DNA of 64,000 nucleotides from Andrena cerasifolii (taxonomy: Eukaryota; Arthropoda; Insecta; Hymenoptera; Andrenidae). Below, one piece after another: positions 36,800 to 49,000 of the stretch (its first letter is position 1; each line of letters starts with the position of its first letter). The notes under the pieces are model-generated. The model was not told where the DNA came from, did not search any database, and saw only the letters and a list, made by a program, of their open reading frames with translations. The position numbers were made by a program, and so were the translations under genes. The DNA lies in contig NC_135118.1 of the NCBI RefSeq assembly GCF_050908995.1, positions 15,819,501 to 15,883,500 of the forward strand, written 5' to 3'.

Positions 36800-37873
36800 T
36801 ACAGTAATACGATCATCCGTGGCTCATTTACGCGGCCACTTTCTAACCAAAAACGTTCGATAGCGATTGATACGCTAAAATTATATCATACTTTCGCACG
36901 ATTATCATTCACCTGCCGTGCGGCTCGGGCGGTAGCACACGCGCGTGTTCCCCAGCAAATGAATTAACCGTTTCCTCATGTTCTACATAAATTTTCAACT
37001 CCGCTCTCGTTCGATACACCATAAGCCACTAGATAACGCATCTTGGGGTGATACGTTGCTGCAGTGAAATTGCTTTCGATGATACGAGCCTGCCCGCGCG
37101 TCACGTTTGCCACGTGAAATTAATCAGCTAATAGAGACGGCCCTATGTGTCCGTATAATGTAACCCACCGTCGAGATCGTATCTGCGCACGCCCACGCGA
37201 CGAAAAACCACCTCCGGCTGGACCGAGAGCCGCGCAACTGGTGCTTCCCGTTTTGGAAAAGTTTCCGTGTACAGGTTTCCACCCCGCGCGCCACGCGACC
37301 ACCGGCCCCGATAAGATCATTGTTCTACAAGCACCGAAATGCGAAAAAGTGTGTAGGTCGATAGCAGCCGATCGGTTATCCCGATCTCTTCCTAGTCGGA
37401 CTGATACAAGCGGGTTTTTCGTCACCGCGCGCGTAACACGCGGGGGCCACGCGAGCCGGCGCGCGAGGAACACGAGGGACGCCGTATGGACACGGGTAAG
37501 TTGCGATTATTGCGATTCGCGATAAGATCTCGCCGCCCACGCCGCGGTGCAGCGCGTTAACGTACAGAGGTTTCCTTTTCGGGCGCTGCGTCAATCGTGC
37601 CCCAGTCCCAGGCAGGATTTGTTCCGGTCCGCGAGATGTTTGTTTAGCAACTGTGCCAGCCAGCGTGATTGGCTTTGGCAGGCTCGATTAGTTACCGATT
37701 GCTTTCTGCGGGATACGTATGCATTGAGACGATTTGAGGAATCTGTCTTAGCGTGGAGTGTTGCGATTCCAGGGGAAGTAATTGAGGACATTGCAGCAAG
37801 TCACGGGCAGCTCCAGATTCGAAAAATTCGCCAAAAGTAGAAAGAAAAGCTTATCAATTCGATAACTAAATAG
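36800..37873. other. GC-rich intergenic DNA, no supported gene
   Basis: Opposite-strand chance frames occur at 37120-37525. Nothing else is supported. Confidence 0.4.
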
Positions 37874-37875
37874 TA

Positions 37876-38575
37876 GGGTAAACTCGGGTAAGTCCGTGAT
37901 AGTTTTAAAATTTGTCTATTAACCGCTAATATTTACATATTCTGAAAGTGAGTCTAGGATATAATCATAGGTGAGACATCAGAGAAACAAATAATAGGTT
38001 AACAGAAATTTACTAAGTATGTATATTTAATTGAAAATATACAAAATTAAGTTGTCATGACAAACTCTGGTTACTCCGTGATAGCTCTGGTTACTCCGTG
38101 ATAGTTCTCGCTAGCCCATGATGTGGCTATCAACTACTTTTTTAATATTACTTTACATTATTTTAAATTATTTTATATTATTTTATATTATTTTATATTA
38201 TTTTATATTATTTTATATTATTTTATATTATTTTATATTATTTTACATTATTTTACATTATTTTACATTTTTTTACATTATTTAATATTATTTTATATTA
38301 TTTTATATTATTTTATATTATTTTACATTATTTTACATTATTGTTATTTTGTGCATAATCAATCTTTTATGATCGTTAGATGTTGGAATAAAATGCTCTC
38401 TCACTCTATCACACTAACTTCAATTGACTAATTATTTTACCACAACATAAACTAAAAGAATAAAGCTGTCTGCTAGTATTTGTTTCATCTAAATTGAGTC
38501 AGACAGTTTAGTGTTACAGATAAATGAAAAAGTATCACGGAGTAACCTGCACCACGAACTTACCCGAGTTTACCC
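37876..38575. mobile_element. TA|GGG...CCC|TA MITE with decamer array
   Basis: The left end GGGTAAACTCGGGTAAGT follows TA 37874-37875. The right end ACTTACCCGAGTTTACCC precedes TA 38576-38577, an 18-bp perfect TIR. The subterminal phrase CTCCGTGATAG is repeated at about 38080 and 38095, and its complement lies near the right end (38532-38542). There is no transposase. Confidence 0.85.
38141..38340 (+). repeat. 10-bp tandem repeat, 20 copies
   Basis: TTTTATATTA and its variant TTTTACATTA repeat in strict 10-bp register for 200 bp with few interruptions, inside the 37876-38575 element. Confidence 0.9.
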
Positions 38576-38577
38576 TA

Positions 38578-39992
38578 CTTAAAGCGTGGAAATATATATT
38601 TTTCAATTAGTGTTATCTTTTCAATATTAAGTCAAAGGAATAATTCTATAACCCATTTTTTCTAATTTACTCGAAGTTGGTAAAGATGGAGCTGCACCCC
38701 TAGTTGCAAAGTCCTCAATTATGCGTTAGATTAGGTCGTAAAGCAATCACGTTGTCACGTGCGATCTTTCGGTGACGTTGGAAACTGCGAAGACAAATCA
38801 AGACACTTCGGAGAATAATTTAACTTTTATTTATACACCTTTCGAACAAACGAAATATAGGGTAATCGGATTACGAGGTTCATTCTATTTTTCCGCGAAA
38901 GGTTAGTAGCGCAGCAAGTGTATCCAGCAATAAATAGAACGCGAATAAGGTTTTATCGAAATATCTTTTCATCGAATATAGTTCGAGTTGCTAAAATTTC
39001 AGAAGAATTTTAATCTTATTCCTTACAGAGTATTTCAGAACATGTGAGTAGAAGTTCAGAGGTGATATGCACAAAAAGAGTTGCACTCATTCCCGTTTCA
39101 ATTCAAGTCAACGCGTTCAGTATTCCACTCGACTGCTTCCAATCAATGCTGCAGATCGCGTGCATGATCTGGCCGACGATTTGCAAACACTTTCATAGCG
39201 CTCTATGAGTCATTTGATTCCGTTCCCCTGGCAAAGACAATACGCGTCGAAGCTTTCTGATCGTACCTACAATCTGCGAACTCAAGCGAACCGTTGGTAA
39301 CACCGAAACAAATTCACCTGCAACGAATAATCCCACTTAGACGTGTCAAATTCGCCCTGAAGTTACGCCCACGCTCTATGAAACATCCAGTGCGAGGCAC
39401 AAAACACGGAATACAGTCGTCCGACTAAATAGTTACTGCTTCCCGATAAGTCGGAGTCGCCCACGCCGCGATCAGCCCCGTTCCTGTCACCGCGTATCAA
39501 TTCTTTTTACCGCGTTTAATTTCGCTCCACCTGACCCCTCTGTTTTCCCTCCGTTTCGATATCCACGCACGGAGCGGCGGCCATCCACCAGCATTCCACG
39601 GCGTGCCGCTGTCTGCGCCAGATGACGCAGTAAATCTCGACACGGAAAGAACGCATTCCGCGGATCGCGATCATCCGTGCAGGAGGAACCAGGACGAACG
39701 ACGGCTTATCCTGCGCGCAGGGGGCTGAACGTAACGAGCTTGCCGCAGGAACATAGCTTACATACGCGCGCGACGTTCCATGTCGAATGACGCGGTGAAA
39801 AACGGATTCTTTCTTAAATTTCCCACGTCCATCTGTAGTTGAACGCTCGAAAAGCGAGCTTCGCGATGATGGAGACACTTATCACTCCGGCTTCCAGAAT
39901 ATTGTTCTTGTAGGCAAAAAAAAATGCGTTTGACTGATACGAACGTCCACTCAGAGTTCACGGACCGCATTGCTACGGAGGTTGTACACTGG
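38578..39992. other. Intergenic DNA, no supported gene
   Basis: AT-rich to about 39060, then GC-rich. Minus-strand frame 39516-39878 has no domain. Confidence 0.4.
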
Positions 39993-40282
39993 TAGGGCTG
40001 CTGGGTTCGTCCGGGTTTCCCCGGATTCGTCCTCTTTTTTAGGGCGTCCGTGGGGATTCTCTGTAGTGATCCAGGTTTTTCGATGCTGCTCGCTCAAAAA
40101 GTCATAAATACTTTTCCTTTATTTCTTAATTGCGGTTGCAGTCTATAATTTGCAGAAATTTTTGCCTTGGTATTTCGTACGTAATATATCAAGTAATTAA
40201 AAGTGCCCGGGTTTCAAGTGGAAATGTCCGGGGTTTTACTGCTCTCTGTCCTGGATTAATGATTTTACAGATGGCAGCCCTA
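39993..40282. mobile_element. Small TIR element, hAT-like or TA-type
   Basis: Ends TAGGGCTGC (39993-40001) and GCAGCCCTA (40274-40282) are perfect inverted repeats. Flanking octamers TACACTGG and CACACGGG agree at 6 of 8 positions, which would fit a decayed hAT duplication. The ends can equally be read as TA|GGGCTGC...GCAGCCC|TA. The interior is AT-rich and non-coding. Confidence 0.55.
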
Positions 40283-40290
40283 CACACGGG

Positions 40291-41099
40291 TGACCAAGAT
40301 ATTCCGCGGAGGGTACGTCGCCACAATTAGTATACCGCGGAAAGGGAGAATCTGTCGGAAGGGACGGTGAAGGAATTAGCGTCCTCGGGACATCGGGACG
40401 TGGACGGTCGATTAGGCCGAGCGGGTGATCTATTGCCTGGAGATGCAGCATAACGCCGCGTGGTCGCGACCACTGCGGCATAGCGAGCATCCATCGTGAA
40501 TCCTGCCGCTGGCGCTGCGCTCGATACCACGTCGATGCAGTGCGCCTTTACTTTGTCCTCAGTTTGTCATGAATGACAATTTATTGGGCCCGCGCTTTGA
40601 ATGGGATCCCGTCCGCGATCGCAGCTCGGACTTGTATGGAATCGACGCACGGGGTGCATCTGGGACCTTGCTCGGCCATAAGTTTCCTTCAAACCGATGC
40701 ACCGGCTTTAGAATCCTATATCGGTGATGGTTGCGGAGTATAGCTGTTTGTTGTTTAACGATGACACGGTGATAAGTACCTGCGTTGCACCGCTTTGAAG
40801 TACCAGTTACGGTAGTGACTAATGTAGTGGTTGGCTTGGCAGTTGAATCTGATGCTTGCTCGTTATCGAGCATGATGATTTCAGAAACGATTTCAAAGAA
40901 TTATAGTCGGCTTTGTAACATATTCGATATAGGCTCTTCCGCGGGATGGCTTACGGTGTATCGAATAAGATCGGAGTTGAAAATTTATCTAGAACCTGAC
41001 GAAATGGTTAATTCAGTCACTGGAGAGCACTGCTCCGCGTTTTCCTATTTATATTCTATACAAATGTAAGGCAAATCGGAACAGAATTGCCTGAGTTGG
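40291..41099. other. Intergenic DNA, no supported gene
   Basis: Frames 40236-40530 and 40559-40873 (minus) lack domains. Confidence 0.4.
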
Positions 41100-41101
41100 T
41101 A

Positions 41102-41696
41102 GGGGAGACCGGGGCTAGTTGATACAGGAGACAAGTTGATACAGACGGATTATCTCGACACCGGATATATGTAGCTCCATTTGAGCGAGATGTGTGAAGA
41201 TTGTTGTTCGATTGTTTCCTACGATTCAGCGCACGAGTGTGTACATTGACGTTTACAATAATTTTTTAACTGTTTTTGTTTATATAGAGGAAAAGTAAAT
41301 AGTTTTGATACATAGAAATTGATCGTACAAATAACATTTTTTCATTCATTTTGTATGTATTTTCTCAACTTTTCATTTAGAATATATTAATATATTGACC
41401 AAAATATATTTTGGCATATTTTTTATTAAGTAATTAATTAAAACAAAAATGAAAAAAAATGAAAACAGAATAGTGTATCAACTAGCCCCGCAGTAGGGTC
41501 AATTGATACATTACCTTCGTCCACATAACATTTTTTCATTCATTTTGTATGTGTTTTTTTTCAACTTTTCGTTTACAGCATATTAAAGAGGAAGGACCAA
41601 AGTATATTTTAGCATATTTGTTATCAAGTAATTAATTCAGACAAAAATGAAAAACATTGAAAACTGAAAAACGAATCAACTAGCCCCGGTCTCCCC
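41102..41696. mobile_element. TA|GGG...CCC|TA element, internally dimeric
   Basis: GGGGAGACCGGGGCTAGTTG follows TA 41100-41101, and its complement CAACTAGCCCCGGTCTCCCC precedes TA 41697-41698. The interior contains two direct copies of a block of about 160 bp (41331-41490 and 41525-41690), each starting TAACATTTTTTCATTCATTT and each ending in ATCAACTAGCCCCG. A junction CAGTAGGGTCAATTGATAC lies at 41491-41509. There is no transposase. Confidence 0.85.
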
Positions 41697-41698
41697 TA

Positions 41699-42129
41699 CA
41701 GGTATCCGTCCAACATTGAAATTCCAGCTTAATTAAAGGCTGACATCAAGAATGCAACAGAAACTAACCCAAAAAAATGAAAAATCTGTCACAGTTTTTG
41801 ACAACCACGGTGCAAAAAAGCCAGAAGCTGCCGTGCTAAACATGTCATTCCAGCGCAAGGGGTTCATATTTACCTACATCCTTAATTAAAGTTCTTATTT
41901 TGTTGCATCTCACTTTACCCCGGATAGGAGTTCACTTTACCCCACCTGCATCATTTCTTTCAGCTTGAATTTTAATATACTTTAAATTTATTTTAAGTAT
42001 TGCTATTCGTCATGTATCCACAGTAATGTTTAAATTATATTACAAATCTATTTCCACGCATTTTCATCGAAAGGGAAAAATTTTATTCAACTTCGAACTT
42101 TTTCGAGCCCACTTTACCCCGGTCTCCCC
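41699..42129. mobile_element. Solitary right end of a related TA|GGG element
   Basis: CACTTTACCCCGGTCTCCCC ends at 42129 before TA 42130-42131. Its terminal 13 bp equal those of the 41102 element but its subterminal part differs (ACTTTACCCC instead of AACTAGCCCC). Two further ACTTTACCCC copies lie near 41912-41943. The left partner was not found, so the true extent is uncertain. Confidence 0.5.
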
Positions 42130-42131
42130 TA

Positions 42132-44590
42132 CATACGGTTTCTCAGGCATTTCTGACAATTTGACTAAAAATTGTTTCTAACAAAAGGTAGATTTTAAAG
42201 CTCAGAAAATTTCTACGATGCCCCCGTTTCTCCTGATGTCCAAAGCACGTGCTTATTTCGCTTATTAGTTAATCCAGCACTGCCTGATATATTTCTTCTT
42301 CGTAAACCTAGCAACGAAATGTCTACCACCCATAATCCACAACTTGCCATCCCAGAGACCCGAAACACGACCATCGAGAACAACAGTCGACGGAAAAGCC
42401 CGTCAGGGAAAAGTCACAGCGACGTGCGTCCTCGTTGCAGCTACATCTTCGAGCTAGTGGAATAATCGAAAACGTCGCTGCTCGTTATCGCGGAGTGTAA
42501 CGACCGAATGACGGTGCCGATTCGCGAACGCGACAACTCATTTCAGATCCACGGTATCTGGCTACTCGATCAATATTTTTCCGGTGAGACGGCCGAGTGG
42601 CTCGGAGCGAAGACAAAGGGAAAGGGGCCGAGAGAGGAGATGAATAGTTGCAAAGAGAGCAAAAGGCGCGGGGGGAGGGGCAGAGAAAAGGGAGCAGGGG
42701 AAGGTGGTCGCGACAAAAAGCTGGACCGGTCCACGACGTAGAAAGGCGAGCGTGGCGCGGCGCGGCGTGGGTGGAACGAGGACCAGTGACAAGTACGATC
42801 AGCCGGTTCACCGGGCTGATCGAGGGAAGAAGAGGAAGAAAAAGAGCCGGTCGGCGAGGGGCTGGAGGAGAGAGAGAGAGAGAGAGAAAAAAAAAGGAGA
42901 GTAGAAGTCGACGGAGTCGAGTCTCTCGGAGCGGCGTCGACCGGCAGCACTTATAATTTCTAATGGGCAACGGCGGACTTTTTGCCAGCGCCTGGAACGG
43001 GCCGACGGGGCCCCGCAATAATTTATATCCGCGAGGACAAAGTCGCGCGTGCGTCGGCGGGCATGCGAGAAAAAGCGAGAAAACGGCGGGCACGGATCGC
43101 TAGAATCGCACCGCTGCACCACCAACCGATCTCTGCGGGAAAAGTCTCCGCTGTGATTTTCAATTAGAAGTTTATGTGGAAGTCGGTGATTTTTTCTTTC
43201 CCTTGGGGCAGGAAGTTAATGAAGATTTAGAATCTTCTTACTTATCCGTGATATAGGTAGGTTTCGATATTCCAGAGACTTGTGAGATTTTCTGTTTACA
43301 GTTTCTATGGTGCTTACCTATCGCGAGGTTCCGCCACAGAAAGATTGGAGGTGGATGACCGTGGCTCGTCAGCAGTTCTCCAAGGCTCTCCGCTTTGTAC
43401 TCGCCAGGATACCGTAGTATCGTCACGTTCTTTCTAAGATAGCTAGATCGTCTTCACCCTCGTCGAATCTGAGAACGATATCAAAATACTGAAAGCGAAA
43501 AAAATACACGCAATCTGTGTAACCAGATCGCCGTAAACGCCCGACGCCACGGTGGCACGGGTATCAGTGGCAATGTGTATTCAAACACGGCCGAAAACGA
43601 TAACAGGATTAACGCTCCCTTGGTCAAAATACTCTCAGAGCCATCGCAGCTTGTATTTTGCAAAAAAAAAACGATGTATAACAGTTTTTAAGGAAGAGAT
43701 ATCGGAAGGATTTTCAACGCAACAACGCGAACCATCGATCCGAGATTTCCACGAATAAAAAGAAACGCGTAACTCATGAACAGCGATTAAGATAAGTCTG
43801 ACAATGGTCCGTTAATCCAATTACAACATTCCCCCTACCCGACAACCGGTTCGTGGATCCTCAACGCGCTGATACCTGGGTGATATAGTGGCGAATATTT
43901 GAAAAACTGTGTCACCGGATATTGTTATGGAGATATCGCGCGCATCGTATGCCTGATTATCCGAATATCCCTTACACGAAACGTCGATTACTCCATTACC
44001 ACTTATCCGAGGTATCGATCGCAGCGAACAGGATACGGCCGCGTCGATATGCGTGTACACACCTATCCACGTACACAGATCCGTGTTGCATATAATACGC
44101 GCATAATGAGATATCCACCTGAAATCCCGGGCGTAGCGTAAATCAACCCGAACGTTATTATGCATTCGCGCGATAACGACCTTGTACACCCCTTAATGCA
44201 CCGTCACCTGCGCTGCTTTTCGCAAAATTCGAGCATCGCGGGCGTCCACGTGTACCTTTTGCGACGCGGTACGTACACCACTTGGGATTACCGGGACCTT
44301 TCTCTTTCTTTCCACCGCCCTTCTTTTTCGTCTTACTAGCGACCCACCGGCTCTCCTCGCCCGTCCGCCACCAGCAACCGATGCTTTCCAGCGAACCTTC
44401 AGCGGAGAAATCGATCAGATAGACCAGTGCAATTACAATTTATACACGAGCAGGGTCATGCAAAGTGTTACAAGCTTACTTTCTTTGAAACTATCAGAGG
44501 TCCCAGGAAAATTATTTTTGCACCGGATCGTTATTGAGCTACCTTTGTAGGCCGGGTGGAATTTTGTATAGTCTTTGAAACGCAATGATA
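42132..44590. other. GC-rich intergenic DNA, no supported gene
   Basis: The long opposite-strand frames at 42485-43167 reflect a purine-rich tract with a GA run (42864-42887), not genes. No RNA gene was seen. Confidence 0.45.
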
Positions 44591-44599
44591 TGCTACTTT

Positions 44600-46060
44600 T
44601 TAACCGACTTCAAAAAGAAAGGAGCTCTCAGTTCGATGTGTATGTATGTAGTGTTCCTTCTCGAGAATTTCGTGAGAAATTATATAATTGCTTATTTCTG
44701 ATTTCTCGAGAAATACTATAATTTCTCGAGAAACTTAAGTCTAGGGAAAATATTATAAATCTCATTTATTTTCGTAAATGAATGTATTGCTAGTTAATCG
44801 CGAACGTATAAACACATCTACAATTTATAATACATCTTATTAATAACATTAGATCCTGTATGAATTCCAATAGAAAATCACAGTACAGAAGATTCGATAT
44901 TATTAACTGCTGAAGGTGCTCTTAAATTCTTATTTAAAAATTTAGAAAACTTGTATACTGAATTAAGTATCTAATGAGTTTCTTGTGGCTGTTAAAGAAG
45001 AAATATAGAAAAGAGGAGATAAGACTATTGTAACCCGTATAAAATTTTTGCATGATCCAGAATTTCTTCCAAAAGGGTCAAAAGACGCATTTTTTCATTT
45101 AACAGTCAAGATAGATATTTCTAAAAAGGCAAAATATAACAGTAACAGATTTTGCTACAAAAAAATTGATTCGCTGACGCTACATTAGACGCACTGTGCT
45201 ATTTAAAAATAAATTTTAAAATCAAAAAGTAATGTTTCACTTTGTACAAATTTTATATTAAATAAATAAATTTACTAATTATATTTAATATCTATTTTTC
45301 ATTTACACAAGTTTTGTATAAATTAGGCAGGAATAATCATTTAGTTAAAGTTTAGTTGTGTTTTTGATAAATATTATCAACATTATTCCAAAAATATAAT
45401 TTTTGCAATATTTTTCTCAATTTCTCGAGAATTCTCAAGAATTCTCAAGAAATGTGATCTCATTTCTGATTTCTCGAGAAACAAAAAATATCGAGAAATC
45501 AGGAACACTGTATGTGTGTATGTATGTTAGTATGTATTAGGTTTGTCCGCGAATTTCTGCGGAACTACTGGACCGATTTTCGTGAAACTTATTGCATTTA
45601 GTTTAGCTTCGATCAACTTAGGTCATGAAGCAAGAATTATAAAAATCGGTTAAGTAGTTTTGAAGTTATGACCATGTACGTATGTTTGTCCGCGAATTTC
45701 TTCGTAAGTACTGAACTGACTTTCGTAAAACATAAATAGCTTAAATAAATAAATGTAGTTATATAACTTAATTAACTAAAAAGTAAAAAATGAAAAAAAT
45801 TTAAAAAAATCAGAACCGGCTTAAAAAAAAAATGCGGTAAAAAGTAAAACATAATTTCGTACCTTATTTAATCTATGACTCTTAACTCCTTTAAGTCGGC
45901 GCCAGATTTATACAGTGCAAGTGAAGAGGCGCCTACATAAAAAAATTGAGAGTCGTGCATTAAATATGGAACAAAATTATTTTTTACATTTTAGTGTACT
46001 TTTATTTTTTTTCAGTCGGTTTTCATTTTTAAAATTTTTTTTTATATACGTTCCGAAGTG
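44600..46060. mobile_element. Degenerate dispersed repeat interrupted by a nested element
   Basis: TTAACCGACTTCAAAAAGAA at 44600-44619 is a start that I associate with insect dispersed repeats. A tail containing AGTCGGTTTTCATTTTTAAA lies at 46014-46033, partly inverted to it. Between them the phrase GTTTGTCCGCGAATTTCT recurs at 45543 and 45684. The class is uncertain. Confidence 0.4.
44649..45510. mobile_element. hAT-like element nested in the 44600-46060 repeat
   Basis: Ends are (T)AGTGTTCCT and AGGAACACTG. Flanking octamers TATGTATG (44641-44648) and TATGTGTG (45511-45518) agree at 7 of 8, as for hAT target duplication. Subterminal regions carry many TTTCTCGAGAAAT motifs. A short decayed coding remnant (about 44972-45187, plus) reads like a protein with an internal stop (includes RIKFLHDPEFLPKGSKDAFF). 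I suspect but cannot confirm a transposase origin. Confidence 0.6.
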
Positions 46061-49000
46061 CGTTTAACTACTTAATTAAAAAGCCTCAATAGGTGTGAAA
46101 GTATCAATGAAAGGTATTACATCGTTATCTCTAATGCTCCTCGACAGAAGAGCTTGTAATATTTCGTACGTGCAATCAATCTACGGTTTCCTCTCGCTGA
46201 TTGCCTGTCGATCGTCGCACGTAACGACAGGAAAATTATATTTTTAATAGGGATTCGGATGAATGCTAAGCAGCCGCGTCGATCGAATGGATCGCGATAA
46301 GTGAGACTGCAATTCCAAACGGGGAAATCATGATCTTACTCCTTCCACATTTCCCCTCCCATTAGTCTCGTACAGCCGTCAGACGTCCGTCTATGTGGTT
46401 TTTAAACGAGATTCGGATGAGTGTTCAACAACGATACCGATCAAATAGAGCGATTTCAGTTCAAGTCGGAAGTCATGGTCTTGATTTAACGAGAACAGAA
46501 AGCCGCTTTGATGAACGAGAAAACCGTGGCTGGGGTATCGATCGAGATATCTCGCGACGGTGTAATCGATCCCGTAATTAAACGTGTAATCTATCGGCGA
46601 GATTTAAGGACGGAGGTTAAAAGGTGAAGGAAGCGCGCGTCGAGATTGGGCGAAGATAAATTTCACGAGCATTTCGAAGAATCTGCGGCGATGCTGCTCT
46701 TTTCGACGAGCAATTTAATTACTGCCGATGGGATCATCTACGTTACACCGAACGCTCATTTGTAGCAATATGTGTGATACATGATACGAAAACAGTTAAT
46801 AATTATTCGAAACAGAGTATGTGTCCTAATATTAGATATATTTATGAATTTCACTGTGCAAAGCAAACGTCTTACTTACAGTTCTCATTAATTAATCCGT
46901 TCCACGTATCAAACTCCAATCACTCAAGTCTTATAATTCTTGAAATGATTATTCTCTTATCCGCGGTCCTGCGTTAAACCCAGAGCAGGTTTCTGGCAAG
47001 GGGCAAACTGAATCCAGCGTAAAATGGGACTTACCACCAAATATGTAACTGTTATTTATTTTAATAAGCAACTAGTAAATTTCGTCGCACAATTACAAGA
47101 GTAAACGCGTCTCTGTTTCCCCCGCAATTCCTTCGTCCACCACCTTTCTCTCGCTTTCAATTTCGGATCCCTCGAAGCGAGACACGGAGCGAACGGGGCC
47201 CCATCTCGTAGTCCCGCGGTACCACCGGGCCCGCGGCGATGCACACGCGAATCACGTCCACGGATGTTCGCGGAGAACAGAGAGCGCGGCTCGACCTGCC
47301 GATCGCGTGCGCCGCGGAAATTAATCATCGAACGAACGCCCGGAATAATATTTTCGACCCGTGAACATCCGGCGCGTCGTTTTATTAGCATCGAGGTACG
47401 AGGCTGAGGAAACGCATCGAGTCAGCACGTTGTCGGACGAAACTTTGCTCGTGTTACGATTCGTCAATTGCACAGAGCTTTTTCTTTATTGCAAACTGGT
47501 CGGACACCGCGGTATCTTTTTGGCCTCTCCGAACAGGTGCTTGGAACGGGTACAAGAAGTTCGTAAACTTTTTATTACCGACGCGAGCTGTTTATGCACT
47601 ACAAGCCACGTCATTCGATTTTTCATCGACCGCTCTCCACTCTTCGTTTCTTTGGCGATCATTATGCAGGCGTTTGATTAAATTTGCGAAAGTTTATGTA
47701 CACCATGGGAAATGTTTTCAATTTTACCGAGGAATGGAGGGTTTCGGATATCTTTAGAAGAGCGCTGGTACTATTTGGAGACGCTTTAGAAACACGCCGA
47801 TTTTGGCAGTTAACTGGCGGTTTATGACGGCTGAATGCCCGATAAAAAGAGCGGGCTGCCGCATCTAGGAGCCTATTTAGGTGCGCTGCGTACTTAATTA
47901 ACGGTGTCGCGTTCGTTGGACCGGTGATATTTAACATTTGCCAGCGGAGTTAAGGATTATGGTTATGACAGTGGTGTAATATACGACAGTGCCATAACTA
48001 TAAAAGGATGAGCGGCGATAAATATTCCTTTGAAAATCTATTCCTGTCCGATTTTACGATTAAGAATGCGCGGCGATTTAACTCCCATAAATCTTTATCC
48101 GTGGCAACGGCACGTCTCAACGTCTGCCGCTAATGATATCAGTTCGTGACTTTCGAAATTTCTCGTTACACTTACTCAACGCCGCAGCCAGTTTCATCCT
48201 GCCGTTGTCCACGGGAAGTGTTCTTCAGAAATCGATGCAGCTTCTCCTAGAAGTCTATCGGGGCAAATAACGACGAAGATGAGAGTCCAGTGAAGTTGCA
48301 GAGGTATCACAGAAGATTTAAAAACAATCAACGTGTATATATATTTCCATCGTAAGTGTGCAGCAACATACAGATACGGTTTGTCGTTCGATGTACAGAT
48401 ACAAGGATTATCAACTCAGAATTGTAGAAACGGGTACAAAGGGGACATCACAACGCCTGTTCGAGCCCTTTCCGTCAAAAAGGCCGTGTAGATTTGTAAT
48501 CGTAGATCGAGAGCTTATCGGGCAGTGTTGTGCACTCTCCAGATCCCGGATTGTCATGAATGAAATTGTCGCAGAACAAGAGAAACGACAATCACTTCTC
48601 CTTTGATAGATTCTATATATCTCTACGCCGGATGATCCTCGAATTTTAATCGAGACGTATGCCTTTAATTCGGACATGCGTGGAGCTTTTTAGTGAAAAG
48701 ATCGTGGCGATTCGCTTGCACAACACTGGTCGCAGATACAGAGTATGTACACATCTTCGATACACGCGAAGGTGCGAAGAGATTCGAAGCTCCTCCGACA
48801 GGATCACACCGGGTGTGTAAAAAATATCCGACCCTTCGTTCACGTGTTTATTCGAATCTTCAGCCTTAAAATGATATGTATATTCTGATTCATCGCGACT
48901 CGACGTTTCGTCGCTTCTGTTTCCCCTCGCAACGCTACGAAGCGCGAAGGCACCGTTCTCGCACCGATGAGACGATCGCCCGCAGAATCGCCAGCACTCC

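Noticed and set aside
5059..41696. Interstitial telomere repeats because of TAGGG-like ends
   Set aside because: Each occurs once per element end next to TA and not in tandem. The insect telomere unit TTAGG is not repeated here.
42485..43167. Long opposing open frames with poly-Arg/poly-Ser runs
   Set aside because: They are caused by a purine-rich strand with a GA repeat. No conserved motif.
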